Assembly (NCBI GenBank): GCA_033439685.1
Contig: JAUEDM010000009.1
Location: 1,054,001-1,118,000, forward strand
Direction of reading: 5' to 3'
From: Apodospora peruviana
Lineage: Eukaryota > Ascomycota > Sordariomycetes > Sordariales > Lasiosphaeriaceae
Length of the DNA stretch: 64,000 bases
Below are positions 22,220 to 33,744 of this stretch, one piece after another. The position numbers were made by a program, and so were the translations under genes. The notes under the pieces are model-generated. The model did not search any database, had not been told where the DNA came from, and saw nothing but the letters and a program-made list of their open reading frames with translations. Within the stretch, counting starts at the first letter, position 1. Each line of letters begins with the position of its first letter.

Positions 22220-23709
22220 GTCCGCTGGACTGGAGACGCAACGCCAATATCTCCACATTGACCTCCAGTCTCTCAACGTGACACAGGAGCAACTTTAGCC
22301 ATGCTCGTCATGAGCGTTCGCATCGGACTCCGAACCCACTTAAGCCTTAAACCTAAACCCAAGTTAGCTCTTCATCGTCGACTCATTGCCATACCTTGAT
22401 AAGATGCTAATTAGGTACAGAGACGGGAAGGCCCCACATGCTCAAATTCAACTGCCTCGGCGTCCTAATGTTTCTCATTTTGCCGGTTCCAACATCCTAC
22501 AGAAAGCTGGTGTCCCCTGTTCACCCACGACAACTTTTTCCTCACTTTTCGACAATTAGCAGCAACAGCATCACCTCCGCAGCACCAACAACAATAACAA
22601 CAATAATAACAACATCAACAACACAAAAAGCCTCGAAACCGACCACGACTTACGGGCATGGACAGATAAACGAAGACCGACGCGGTGCCGTGGTGCCGCC
22701 ACGAGCACAACGAGAAGTGCTCGACGCCGACCGCGGCCGGAAACGGTCTGTGGGCTCGTATTGTCCCGCACTCCAGAAGATCAACCCTAAAGTATCCAAG
22801 GTCCAATGATTTACACAACGCTACTGTATGCGAGTATGACTTTATATGACCTCCCTGTGGCAGGTCAGGCGTTCCGCCATCGTGACGGAGCAGAATAACC
22901 TCGGAGTCGCAACCATGAACACCAACCCGCATCCCTCCGAGGTGGGGCGAGGGGGGGGGGGGGGGGGGGAGGAGTTGAATGTCATTCATTCCCAATACCA
23001 CCAACACCAACACCTTCTTCGGCAGAGGGTGTCGGGTGGCTCCCACTTGAGATTCCTTACTCATCCGCCCGGCCCAGTGCCGCCAATTCAAATCCCCGGG
23101 CGACGAAGCCGGACTCTGTCGCCTCCTCGTGGTGCCGCCTGAAAACTCTTTTTTTTTTTTTTTTTAAGGAGGCCAAATACAGAGACGCAAAGAGAATCGG
23201 GTTAACGATTTCGAACTTTTGGAAACCTGCGCGCCGCCGCCGTCGTCGCTTCGCAAGACAAAAAAATCGTGATTCGAGCCTCTTAATCCCCCTTTCAAAG
23301 ACGATGAAGATGATGGCGGACGTGATGGCTGAATTGGAGTGTAAGTAGTTGTGGGTTGTGAAGCAACGGCGCGGGAGCAGCAGAAAATGATGATGCCAGC
23401 AAGGGGTAGAAAGATGATCCATTACCAGTATTCATTATTCATATCAACTACTTATTACTCAATTAAACACCTAGGAAACATAATCCGCAGTTCAATATCC
23501 CGGGTCCCTCCAACATAAAGAAAATTGGAATTATTTACCGCCTATACCCGCCCGTCCCAAGGAGAGGTGTTTGTCCTAGGGTAGTGTTACTCTGCTGAAA
23601 CCGCTGGAAATAGTCATTCGGAGTTGCCGCCGACGGGGGTGGGCTCGCACTCCCACCATGACCAAGATACGGCGATGAAGACTGTAGTCCGACGAAAGGC
23701 CGAGAGCCA
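22220..23709. other. intergenic, no gene supported
   Basis: Open frames around 22438-23091 have low-complexity Thr/Asn content and no recognisable domain. A 19-base G tract lies at 22951-22969 and a T tract near 23150-23165. Confidence 0.4.
22951..22969. repeat. poly-G tract (19 bases)
   Basis: Uninterrupted G run. On the other strand it is a poly-C tract like those at 9516 and 16626. Confidence 0.85.
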
Positions 23710-25255
23710 TTAATCCCATCCAGCACCTGAAGCACCAACAGGAGGCGAGGGTGTTTCCCTCGCAGTCGGCCCGTGGTGAGCAGCGCTCGGGTCCCAGCGT
23801 CCAGGGGTAGACGGCAGAGGCGAGGAGGAGACCGCCATATCCGGATAGTACTGCTGGACCTGGACAGCGACGTTGGATTTGGAAGCACCACCACTACCAC
23901 CAAGTGTCGTTGGCGGCCGCTCATGCTCGTGCTCGTGGATGACACCTCCGTAGATGTCATATTTCCTGTGGCTGAACCGCATACAAGACTGCGACATGAG
24001 TTGGGCGATGGTCATGATGAGGAGCAGATTCAAGAAGATGGGCACCAGCTGGCCGAAGGAGGTCGCGTCGTCCTCGGCGCTTTGGAGTCCGTCCTCGAGC
24101 TTCAGCCACCCGGATCGCTTGGCCCACCACCGTAGGTCGGAGATGTACCTGGCCGACTGGACGACGGTCCAGCAGCTCACGCCGACTCCGGCGAGGAGGT
24201 ATGCGCAGAAGAGAGTGAAAATGAGGCCGCCGACGGTAATGAATGGGGTCACAGTCCGTCCTTCCAGCTTTTCCGTCTCTTTGCGTCGGGAGGAACAGGT
24301 CAGCCAGTTCACGATGCGCGCTCGTCTGCCGTTGGGCTTGGACTTTGCGCCTCTCCTCAAGGCGCGGAGCACATCGACGAAGCCCGCGACCAGGTACAGC
24401 AGCAGGATTATGAGGTAGTTGTTCCAACCCGGGATCCGGTTGCCCGGCGCGCTGTCGATGAATGCTTGTTGGGACTTGTCGCTCAGGGAGTGACCCAGCG
24501 TGCCCAGAAGCTGGCTGTTGCCTTGCTGGAAACAGGCGGCTGGCATGAGGATTGGGCTGTTGGTCTTGTCGAAGGATGGCGTCTCGCCGGGGAAGGTGAG
24601 ATCCCCCGAAGAGTTCTGGTTCGCCAGCAGGATGCCCGTGACAATGAAGACTCCCGTGCAGATGAAGGTGCGCAGGATGCCGAGCCACGGATACTTCCAG
24701 TAGTTCCTTACAATGGTGATGGACATGAGGTGGGTGGCGCAGGTGAGGAGCATCAGGTTGGCCACGATGTCGTAGTGATAGGCGGTTATGCTGCAGCCCG
24801 TGAAATAGCGCAGGGTCCAGGCGTAGGCGCCTCCGGTAAAGATTTGGGTGTCGCTACAGCTTAGAACGAGCTCTTCGCAGAACTCTGAGAGGCGGATTCG
24901 TTGCTTTTGCTTCTTTTCGGTATGGTCATGTTCATGCCGCGTCCAACAGCGCTTGCCGATCAGCCACGCGACGCTGATGATGCTCAGGAGCAGGGCGAAC
25001 GAGGTGGTTGCCATGAAAGAGGAGACGACCTGTGTACCAGTATGTCCCGTTAGACGTGGTTCTGGAGGTCTAAGTTTTGGCGAGCTCACATACCCCGATT
25101 CCGGCGATGTCTGGATTAGTCGGCAATTCTCCACGGAAATAGCCGCCGATTGTGTCATTTGAACTTTTCGCGTTGTCGGACGTGACATTGTAGTTGCAGT
25201 TGACGGTGATGTTGTAATGCGATCGGCAGTCTGGGATGGACACGTAGGCACCCAT
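23710..25255 (-). CDS. multi-pass integral membrane protein of unknown function
   Basis: Two exons join in phase 0: 25255-25094 and 25029-23710 (GTATGT donor), giving 493 residues. Exon 1 ends in NPDIAGIG and exon 2 continues VVSSFMATTSFALLLSIISV, the first membrane span. About seven further hydrophobic segments follow (for example NNYLIILLLYLVAGFVDVL and PFITVGGLIFTLFCAYLLAG). The outer N-terminal segment has N-glycosylation sites and a conserved-looking IPDC. The C-terminus is cytosolic and Gly/Ser/Pro-rich. The IPDC...NPDIAGIG layout is one I associate with lineage-expanded fungal membrane proteins of unknown role, but no function can be given. A further open stretch upstream (25727-25281) could be an extra 5' exon; I left it out because no splice joins it in phase. 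Confidence 0.7.
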
Positions 25256-26282
25256 GGTCGTGGTGAGCTTGAGAGTGATGTTATTTGGGTGTTGTATATC
25301 CACACAGGGTGCCTCCTGTGTAATGAATTGAGATGAAGAAGTTCGAGAACACTACTAAGTAGGTAGTAGTGAACAGAGATAAAGAACTCCGGAAACATTG
25401 ACACTGAGGAAATAACTGGATACTCATAGTTCTATAAGTGTGAAAGGGGCATCGTGTACAAGCACCCACATACAGGAAGGTCTGCCCCAACTCCTGAGAA
25501 TGGGCAGGTACCTCAACTTCATGATTCCAAATATCATCACAAGGCTGAGGAACTCCTGCGTGTATGTTGATGTCGGCCCCCAATAACCAGTACCCATTGC
25601 CACTAATGCAGACTCTACAGTTGAGCTCAACCTCCGCCGCCGCCACATCCGGCAACGCCCTATCAGAAGTCAGCAAAATGCTTCCGCCTGGGGAGCTGGG
25701 GGTTATTCTTAGCGTTCCATCAAACACTTTGGCCGATCACTACATTTCGGTGTGTGTAAGGGCCTTGGATCTTATGGGTGGCCCCGGGTCCTAGGAAGTG
25801 CACATTGTGCTTCAGCTCTTCACATGCACGTTGCCGCGATACCCGTTCTGTCACGATGTTATATGCACGCTCTTCGGTGTTTTGAAAATAGAAAAGGAGG
25901 TTTTTTGGGCTGACGAAATGTCTCGTGTTTCACTGCAGCCAGTTCGTTTCAGATTCTGCGAGCTTCCCATTTGGCAGGTCAGCTTCTGGAGATATGATGA
26001 TGAGCCGCAGGTTTCGTGGGGCTCATGAGCTGTTATCGCCCGCGGTTGACCACGCTCGGACTATGGCCGCCGTAACTGACCAAGATGCCTTTCCAGATGG
26101 TATTCAGAAGGTATGTGAGTTTTGGTACACATCTGTCCCCAACTGCGGGCTGTGTAGTCTGAACTATGTATTGCGCCTCGTTTTCTTCTTCGTATCACTC
26201 TTCTCGCTCCATAACCGTGACTGGAATGGCAAGCCGGTGGTGCCTTTGTTCTCTCAGTATAGGAGTAGCTGAATAAGAGCAA
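25256..26282. other. intergenic, possible extra exon of the upstream minus-strand gene
   Basis: A minus-strand open stretch at 25727-25440 has reasonable composition (LRITPSSPGGSILLTS) but no start context or splice that I can confirm. The rest shows no gene. Confidence 0.35.
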
Positions 26283-26839
26283 TTACATTATCATCGAGAC
26301 GTCGCCCGCCATTTCCAACTCCATCAGATTGCAATCCGATTCGACACCTTTGTCTGTGTTGTTATCGAGGCAGCCGTGCAGCATAATCATCCCTGTGGCG
26401 TTTGCATTGTACATCATTCTATGGAGATGTTAGCCCAATAGTCAAGGTTAGGATAGAAGTGAGGTATAACTGACCCCGAACATGTCCATGTTTCCTTCAT
26501 GGTTAGGCTGACATCGTTCAAGTCAAACCGAAACTCGGTCCCAGCAGTATCGCATTTGGTCCACGCCTGTCCATCCCCTAGCTTGGCCAGGTCAACATCC
26601 TGCACCATACATTCCACGGTCCTGTTTGTCGCCGAGTAGTATGATTTGAACCCAAAGGTCCCCATGGAACCGCCGCTGTCCCAGTTGAGAACTTTCAGTA
26701 CAAAGTCTTCAATCTTCCAGTAAGAACGAGAAGCGGAACTTTCGGTGCAGTCGTCCGCCACGTGATATTGCACTTGTTGAGCAAGGCTCACTCGGCAGAG
26801 CATAAGAGCCAACAAAGAAGTGGTGGCTGTGGCGCGCAT
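26283..26839 (-). CDS. small secreted protein, Alt a 1-like beta-barrel candidate
   Basis: Two exons, 26839-26475 and 26418-26283, join in phase 2 across a 56-nt intron (GTCAGT donor) and give 166 residues. MRATATTSLLALMLCRVSLA is a signal peptide. The mature part alternates polar and hydrophobic residues with paired cysteines (DDC, ECM, TKC, WTC, HGC, SDC) and a WKIEDF...FGFKSY...VEC...WTKC...FRFDL...TWTC layout. That layout resembles the AA1-like/Alt a 1-like group of small secreted fungal proteins. This is an inference from pattern only. An N-glycosylation site (NRT) is present. The in-frame ATG ten codons upstream is less likely because it would bury the signal peptide. Confidence 0.7.
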
Positions 26840-27888
26840 CTTTGTTCCGCGAAACTTCGAACCGAGCAATCAAGGCAAAAAAAGCTTAACTTCACTTGCC
26901 GACTTCCACACCGCGCCGCCGCCGGGGTTATTGCGGTTCGGTCATCCCATATATGAATACCTGGCTGTCAGCATTCGCTAGGGTCAATACGTATGTAATA
27001 TCCTCTCCCAGCAAAGGAGACTGCCGAAGCCTCTCGGTTAAACGGCTAACGGAAAGGGTCTTGCGGAACGAGCATTGCCACCAGCATCAATTTAACGAGA
27101 TCATCGCTGGTATTATTGGATGAATCAAGGCTGCGTACTCAATGCACCCCGCATTCATTCGGAACATTTCATACCAGGTTTGCTGGAAGGGAGGTGGTCA
27201 GCACCTATTCTACACATCGGACCGCTCATTGCTCCTGCAATGCCAAGAGCCCTTATGTGTATGGAAAGCCAGTTTGCGTCCATGTATAATACTCCGCTCA
27301 CCCTGCTAGTAGCTTATGTTGATGTGTTAGTTGTTTACCAGCACGTACCGTCGCTTATCGGACCCATCTTCACTTTTGTCTCGTCGACGAGGAACCAATC
27401 GGGTTTGTAACCGTACCAATGGTAATTCGACGCTTATATGAGTTGGACATTGAAGGCAAGGGTAGGTACTAAATTGGGCATTTAAATTCCGAGCTAGTAT
27501 TTAAAGGCTGAAGTGTCTCTCTGTCGGATCGAGGGCAATGCAGGCAGAGCTCGCCGAGTCGTCCGGCGAAACTCATATGCCGGGACAACATATAGGAAGC
27601 TCAATTAAGGGAAAACATACCCCACAAATTGTCATTGGGCACTAAATACCAACAATAGATCACCAGTCCACTCATAGCCTTGGGTTTAGAGAGCTTTCTA
27701 AGTTTAATCACTTAAATGTGATCATATGAGACCCAGGTGGGCGACAGTCGCCACTCACCTGATCTGACCAGACAAATTTGTATCTTACAAAACTCCCTTG
27801 GATCCATAATGCCTGGGGAAGTTGTCGTCCAAGCCCCCGGCGCCTTATTCCACAAGGACAGGAGTTTGCTACAGAACAACTGCCCGAC
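26840..27888. other. intergenic, no gene seen
   Basis: Short frames without domains. The right end is the promoter region of the tyrosinase gene; no clear TATA box is visible. Confidence 0.45.
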
Positions 27889-29279
27889 ATGCGGTCTATC
27901 TGGAGTGTTTCGGTCCTGCTGCTACCCTCGGCGGTCCTCGGGGCAGCCGTGGCGGCGGGAGATTGGAGGTCTAAGGTGAACGTGTAAGTGTGACAGATTC
28001 GCGATTTTATGAGCGACGGTAACTCACGAATGTCATATCATACCAGGCAACGCAACGGTTTCTATCCCTTGGATGCTGTCGACAAGCTGGAGGAGACGAC
28101 CATGGATAAAGTTGAAGCGTACATGACCAAAAAAATCGCCGCGGGCAAGAACAACGGCTGCACGCTGGAGAATGCGGGAGTACGGAGGGAATGGTAGATT
28201 TGCCAACAGCCTCAATGATCACAACCGCTAGGTCACTGACGTTTCTGATAGGGGCGACATGACCATCGAGCAGCGGTCCGATTTCATCAACGCCACGCTC
28301 TGCCTCATGAAGGCGCCGTCGAAGGCACCGAAGGACCAGTTCCCGGGCGCCCGGAGCCGGTACGACGATTTCATGGCATACCACCTGACGAACGCCGGAT
28401 CTCTGCACGACACGATCGGCTTGTTCCCTGCGCACAAGTACTTCCTCCTTGCGTACGAGTCGGCCCTTCGAAACGAGTGCGGCTACAAGGGATACCACCC
28501 GTACATGAACTACGACCGGTACACCAAGGACCCGAAGAACTCGGCCCTGTTCAACGGCAATGCAACGAGCATGGGCGGCAACGGCGCGCCGGATCCTAGC
28601 TATACCGGTCTTCGCACCAGCGCTGGCCTGATCAAGACCGGCGGCGGAGGTGGATGCGTCACGGACGGTCCTTTCAAAGAGTTCGTACTTCATATCCCCC
28701 GGCCACTGGAGGATCCGTGTCTAGGTGACTAACTTTCATCATAACAACAGCTACATGGCCACCGTCGGCCCCGGGTCTCCGGTGATGAACAACGTGCCAA
28801 AGAACCCCCTGTCCAGCGGCGGCGGGTACAACCCCCGTTGCATGCGGCGCGACATCAACGTCAACGCGGCCCTCGGCGCCACGGCGGACAAGTCGTACAA
28901 CCTCATTACCAAGTCCAAGAACATCAACGACTTCTACAACACGCTGCTGACGCCACCCCAGAACAAGAGTGACCCTTATAACTGGGGCATTCATACGTCC
29001 GGTCACTATATTTCTGGCGGCGACCCGGGAGGCGACCCCATGGTCTCGCCTGGCGATCCGATCTTCTACTTCCACCATGCCATGCTGGATCGGCTTTGGT
29101 GGATCTGGCAGATGCAGGACCCCGACACTCGCCTCAACGCGCAGGTGAACCTCGGCGGGAGCGGCGGCGCAAGCAGGAAGATTGATCTCAAGTGGCTCGC
29201 GACCGATGTGGTCCCGGTTCTTGAGGCGCATGATGGACTTGGAGGGCACGGAGGGGCGTTCTGTCATGTGTACGTCTAG
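27889..29279 (+). CDS. secreted tyrosinase (type-3 copper oxidase)
   Basis: Oxidises phenols to quinones with a binuclear copper site; fungal homologues act in pigment or secondary metabolism. Four exons, 27889-27983, 28047-28193, 28252-28680 and 28751-29279, close in phase to 399 residues. MRSIWSVSVLLLPSAVLGAA is a signal peptide. CuA ligands are His125, His133 and His142 (YHLTNAGSLH and FPAHKYF); CuB ligands are His305, His309 and His332 or His333 (NWGIHTSGHYISGGDPGG and FYFHHAMLDRLWWIW). All six sites are present. It has FPAHKYF and HPYMNY where most relatives have FPWHRYF and PYWDW. Exon 3 ends at a GTTCGT donor, chosen because it alone gives the right phase and a 70-nt intron. The protein ends near FCHVYV, as in short tyrosinases without a long C-terminal cap. 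Confidence 0.88.
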
Positions 29280-30393
29280 GAGATGCTTCAGAATAAGTTT
29301 GAGTTTGCCGGTTTTGATAGTGGTCAGTCTATCGATAGGACTTCCTAAAGTGCGCCAACCGTAAATGGACATATTCTATGATTTCTATCAAACCGGCTTG
29401 ACGGCATTAAACGTTAAGCCGATTGGGTTGCACGAGATCGATTATCTCCAGCCCTACAGCATCCACGTGGTGTGGTTGGCATTGGATGCCTCTCCTGTTC
29501 GGAGATCATGGAACATTTCGATTATTCCATTGGGGCTGAGCTACTAGTCTTCTCCGAAACGACCTATCGTGTGGCACAGTATACCTGTCGATTCTATGTT
29601 TCAGAACTGCCAATTTGTTGTGAAAAAGAAGCTTCCATGCACAGCCTAAGCCTCAAATCAGGGGCTTCCGGGAAAGGTCGCAGAAATGACTGTGCAGCCT
29701 TCATTGTCCAAGCAAACCCTACCGCAGCAGAGACGCTATTTTGGAGAGAACCAGTGGTCAATGAGGTCCATTGGTCGAAGATCTGCCGCTGCCTATGTGC
29801 CCTGAACGCCATGCAGAAAACCAAGACTCTTAAGAGTTGAGTGGCTTGGGGCTGTGCTCTCTGGGCTGAGGAAAGCCCAAAGCCCGAAAGAACGGGTGAC
29901 CACTCAACTCGAGAGCGAACTGAGTATACCGCGGAATGCTGAAACGGTTGCGGGCTGCCGATTGGATCGACACCCGAGAAAACGAGCTTGGGCCGGTTTA
30001 TGTGGTGTCCGTCCAGGCCGAGTTGCTGCCAGTTCGTTCGCCGGTTTTCTGATGATGCACACGGAGAGACGCTTCGGCACCGTCGATGCATCCAGGCACC
30101 TTGCCGTGCCAAAAGATCGTGAACATCACCTTCTAGGCCTAGACGAGAAAAGGAGGCCTACGATGGAGACATGTGTATTCCAAAAGCTTAAGTACTCGAT
30201 GAATCCCGCGTTTGGTTGATATGATCCAGAACAAACCAGTAGCTCAGATCACTCACTCACTCATCAGCATCAGATTCATCAACCATTCGCTTCATTCACA
30301 GAACTTTCGCTTTGAATAACACAATCGCTTCAACTTTCACTGTTCCTATCATACCACATTTCATCAGAATTCTTCTCTTCCAACATCATCACA
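29280..30393. other. intergenic, no gene seen
   Basis: No recognisable coding sequence. The last 150 bp are CT-rich and precede the lysozyme ATG, as is common for fungal promoters. Confidence 0.45.
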
Positions 30394-31266
30394 ATGCAGT
30401 CAATCATCTCCAAGACTCTCCTCGTGGCTCTGTCCATGGCCTCGGCCTCTCACGCCATGCCAGTTAATCCCGTGGACAACATGCGCCTCTTATCGACCCG
30501 CCAAACCTCTTGCACCCTGAATGCAGGTCAGACCGGCACTTGCATCTCGACCAGCGCCTGCGCCAGCCAGGGCGGAACATTTGAGGCCGGTAAGTTACCT
30601 TACTCCTACCCTCTTCACAGAACTGCAGTGAGTGCAGAAACTAACCCTCGCAAAGGCCATTGCCCCGGCGCGTCCGACATCCAGTGCTGCACCCTCCAAC
30701 CCGTCTGCGCCGCCCCAGCAGTCAACGACGACACGATCCTCCTCCTCCAGACTCTAGAAGGTTTCGTTCCGACGCCCTACCCGGACGCCGGCAAGTACTC
30801 GATCGGCTACGGACACCAGTGCAGCCAGCCGCAGTGCGCCGAGATGACCGTCCCCATCGACCAGACGACCGCCGTGTCCCTCATGACCGCCGATCTCCAG
30901 GTAAAGTCTTTACTATCTATCTCCCTCCCTATCAAGTATTCTCTAACCAATGTTATTATTCAGCGCTTCGAAAAGTGTCTCACCGCCAAAGTCGGCGGTG
31001 TCTGGCTAAACGAGTACCAGTACGGCGCGCTGATCTCGTGGACCTACAACGTCGGCTGCGGAAACATGGAGACCAGCACGCTCGTTCGGCGTCTAGTGGC
31101 CGGCGAGGACCCCAACACCGTCGCGGGAGAAGAGCTGCCCAAGTGGCGCATGTCCGAGGGCCGCGTCAACCCGGTCCTGGTCAACCGTCGCCAGCAGGAG
31201 ATTATCTTTTTCCAGGCGCCCAGCGACGTTTATGTTCTGCCGGCCAGCTGCCAATCCACCAACTGA
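30394..31266 (+). CDS. secreted GH24 (phage T4-type) lysozyme with cysteine-rich N-terminal domain
   Basis: Predicted to cut bacterial peptidoglycan outside the cell. Three exons, 30394-30589, 30656-30900 and 30964-31266, close in phase to 247 residues. A signal peptide (MQSIISKTLLVALSMASA) is followed by a six-cysteine domain (about residues 39-78: SCTLNAGQTGTC, ACASQGGTF, HCPG, QCC). The GH24 domain has the catalytic pair Glu100 (LEGF) and Asp109 (PYPDAG) nine residues apart, as Glu11 and Asp20 are in T4 lysozyme, followed by YSIGYGH with Ser114 where T4 has Thr26. A later block, YQYGALISWTYNVGCGN, fits the family helix. The fold is bacteriophage- or bacteria-derived, so an ancient transfer followed by intron gain and domain fusion is likely (inference). 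Confidence 0.9.
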   Translation: MQSIISKTLLVALSMASASHAMPVNPVDNMRLLSTRQTSCTLNAGQTGTCISTSACASQGGTFEAGKLPYSYPLHRTAVSAETNPRKGHCPGASDIQCCTLQPVCAAPAVNDDTILLLQTLEGFVPTPYPDAGKYSIGYGHQCSQPQCAEMTVPIDQTTAVSLMTADLQVKSLLSISLPIKYSLTNVIIQRFEKCLTAKVGGVWLNEYQYGALISWTYNVGCGNMETSTLVRRLVAGEDPNTVAGEELPKWRMSEGRVNPVLVNRRQQEIIFFQAPSDVYVLPASCQSTN

Positions 31267-31503
31267 AGTGAGTTGGGTGTGATGAACGAGAGACATAAAG
31301 GGGGAGGAGTTTCCCGCATCATGGGTCCATGCATATCTATTGTTGGTGGTTGTATTAATCATATGTCATTTAGCAGCACATTGGGCTTTTGGGAGCAAAC
31401 ATGTAGTAGGAGCACCTGGAAGATCTAGCAGGCTAGATAGAGGAGTTTATAATCAGATCCGGGGAACATTTTAGCATAATTAAAATGTAGTAATCGCTAC
31501 CAT
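31267..31503. other. 3' flank, no gene seen
   Basis: Sequence after the lysozyme stop codon; no gene or repeat seen. Confidence 0.4.
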
Positions 31504-32345
31504 TTACGCTCTGAACAAAAATGAAATGTGCCGTTCCAACCATGTGGTCTTCTGGAATTTTGTGGCGACAAGCATCAAAGATGCCCGCCTAGCTACGATA
31601 GTCAATAAGGTCCAGTCCGGGTAGTGTTCCTCATAGCCTCTTGGATCTCGGCTAAGCAATCGACCTTGGAGTAGCGTTCCAAGTCCGGCCAGCCATGCTT
31701 TCGGAGCTGGCTTTGGCACATGGCCGTCATATTTGCTTCTCCTGGGGGCCTTCACTCCACTCGTCACTGCGCGCGGCATATTGACCAGAAGGAACCCAAC
31801 GAAGCTTGATGAACTGGCCCTTGAGAATCTTCTCAAAGAAGTCGGGAATAGCCCAGGACCCGCTAGCTGACCGAAAATCATGTTCTTCCTCGGCCATTTC
31901 GTCGTCATCAGAGTCGGGGATCGTCAAAGGGAACACCGTGCTCTGGATACTCCCGAAAGAGTCTTGCCGGGCAAGTTGCCTCATCCCAAAGGATCACACC
32001 GTGTTCTGTGTCCAAATTGATCACGGGGTTGTCGTCGAGGTCCGGCATTTCTGATGGATGAACAATACTGGCAGGTATGCTTGTAAGAGAAGGACCTTGT
32101 TACTGGAAAAATTGGATGGCTACCAGGACGATTGATGTTGGGGGACTATCGGGCAAATAGTGGTGCGGCTTCACAACAGCTGCACCGTCAAGCGTCCTCG
32201 CCAGTTATTGCTCGACATACGCCAGTGCGGTGACTTCCTTCTGGAAGTAGAACAGCGAGTCCATCTCGAAGCTATCTACAAGCTGCCCCGTCTCTTGGGC
32301 CAAGCCTGACCTCCTCAAGCGTGGTTATTTGGACCTTGCTATTGC
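31504..32345 (-). pseudogene. probable decayed gene, family unknown
   Basis: Protein-like pieces lie in different frames along the minus strand: QETGQLVDSFEMDSLFYF (near 32290), then a stop, DGAAVVKPHHYLPDSPPT (near 32170), NPVINLDTEHGVILWDEAT (near 32020), and DFFEKILKGQFIKLRWVP (near 31820). Two frames overlap in the middle, and stops interrupt the rest. The pieces look like one former acidic protein, but I do not recognise the family. Confidence 0.35.
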
Positions 32346-33744
32346 TCACGCCGAATGTAAGAGGACGTCTAGTTTAGTATTGTAAAAGAGTACTCCGGTA
32401 AAAGTCAAGATTTGGGATTCCTACTTTGGGCTTGGTTCGACATGTGGTTTTCACCGGTAATAAAAGACAAATCTAGTGAAATTCATTGGTGTATAAAAGC
32501 TTAATCCGACCAATCAGAGAGCACGATTTAGAATATGGTCTTAATGTAGTTCAAAGCTCAGCAAACCTCCAGTTACTTCCTCTTTTCGACGATTTTATGA
32601 TCAAAAGATCACCTGAGTAACAGACTATAATGTGATTAAAGTTAAGAGTAGGAAGTAATAGTATCAAATATAGAAAGAACAAAAGAAACAAGAGTAAGAG
32701 CGACACTCGGCTTGAGCCTCATACCGAAGGTTCTGTATAATCTAAATGATAGAAAGAAAGAAGGAAAGAAAAAAAGAAAAAACGAAAAAAGAAGGAAAGA
32801 AGGAAAGAAACAAGACAGTAGACACTAGACAATCCTTGTCCTCCTATTACCATGCCCTCACACCTCCAATAGGAGACGAAATAAAATTGCTGACGTCGCT
32901 TCGTTCGAAAAAAAAACCCTGAGTTATTACCTTTCCATCATCAATTGTGACGCCGGACTGTCTGAAGTATCGAGGACAGAGCAGAACGACTTCTTTGCAG
33001 CAGCACTTCTTTGCAGCAGCACTTCTTTGCAGCAGCACTTCTTTGCAGCAGCAGCAAAGCCGCTCAAGTTATTAGGCTCTGGCTGTTGCTGCTGCCCCAC
33101 GTACTGCTGTCCAAACACCTTACATCGACCCCCACCAGAAGAAGGATCAAAGCCTGGTGGTAAGCTTCTGCTGAGTGGCGTCAGTGTTTCGAAACGTGGG
33201 ATCGGGATTCTTGGTGTCCAGGCCGCCGTCTGTTGCTGTTGCTTGTTGTGCTGTCGTCTTGGAGTATGGATGGTTCTGGTTGGTTTTGGCAACAGCATCG
33301 TCCACGTAACCATGATAATGCGGCGATTTTGTTGTTTCCGGTTGAGGTACGGTTTGTCCTCCTGCGCCGCGGCAAAAAGCGCGGTTTCCTTGCAAGCGGA
33401 GGCGCCCACGCGGTACTAGACTTGACTGTGGCGGTAGGACTCTGTACAGCCAAGTACGCAGTGCTTTGTGGTGCGGGGATTGCCAGACATGGTGAACTTG
33501 TAGCTGCAACAGCCACGAGACTGGCCGGCGGCGTCGGCGACGCGGATGATGTTTTACTGACAGCAGTTGTGGGCGGGATGGCTAGGCCGCCTTCCGAGAT
33601 AGTAGTGCTGCTGTTTATGTGTCTATTCCCAGATGGGTCGTCCTTTGTTGAGAAGATGGCTGGCATAGTGATGGATATGTAGCCGCATTTCTGGGGGTCA
33701 TCTGTGCACCGAATCAGTCAGTCACATAAGTTGACCTTGTGGCT
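32346..33744. other. gene-poor stretch with simple repeats
   Basis: AT-rich in its left half, with a purine-only run broken once (32750-32811) and a 16-bp tandem repeat at 32991-33054. Minus-strand open frames from 33666 to 32927 are Ser/Pro/Thr- and Gln-rich, change frame at the repeat and have no domain, so I do not call a gene. Confidence 0.4.
32991..33054. repeat. 16-bp tandem repeat, four copies
   Basis: Units of ttctttgcagcagcac start at 32991, 33007, 33023 and 33039; the last ends in g instead of c. Confidence 0.95.

Noticed and set aside
22438..23091. Overlapping open frames on both strands with Thr/Asn- or Leu-rich content
   Set aside because: Low complexity driven by simple repeats (caacaa-type) rather than coding signal.
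33181..33666. Minus-strand Ser/Pro/Thr-rich frame downstream of the dynamin relic
   Set aside because: The GTATGT donor at the end of the GED relic and the nearest acceptor would join to an immediate stop, and no domain is visible.
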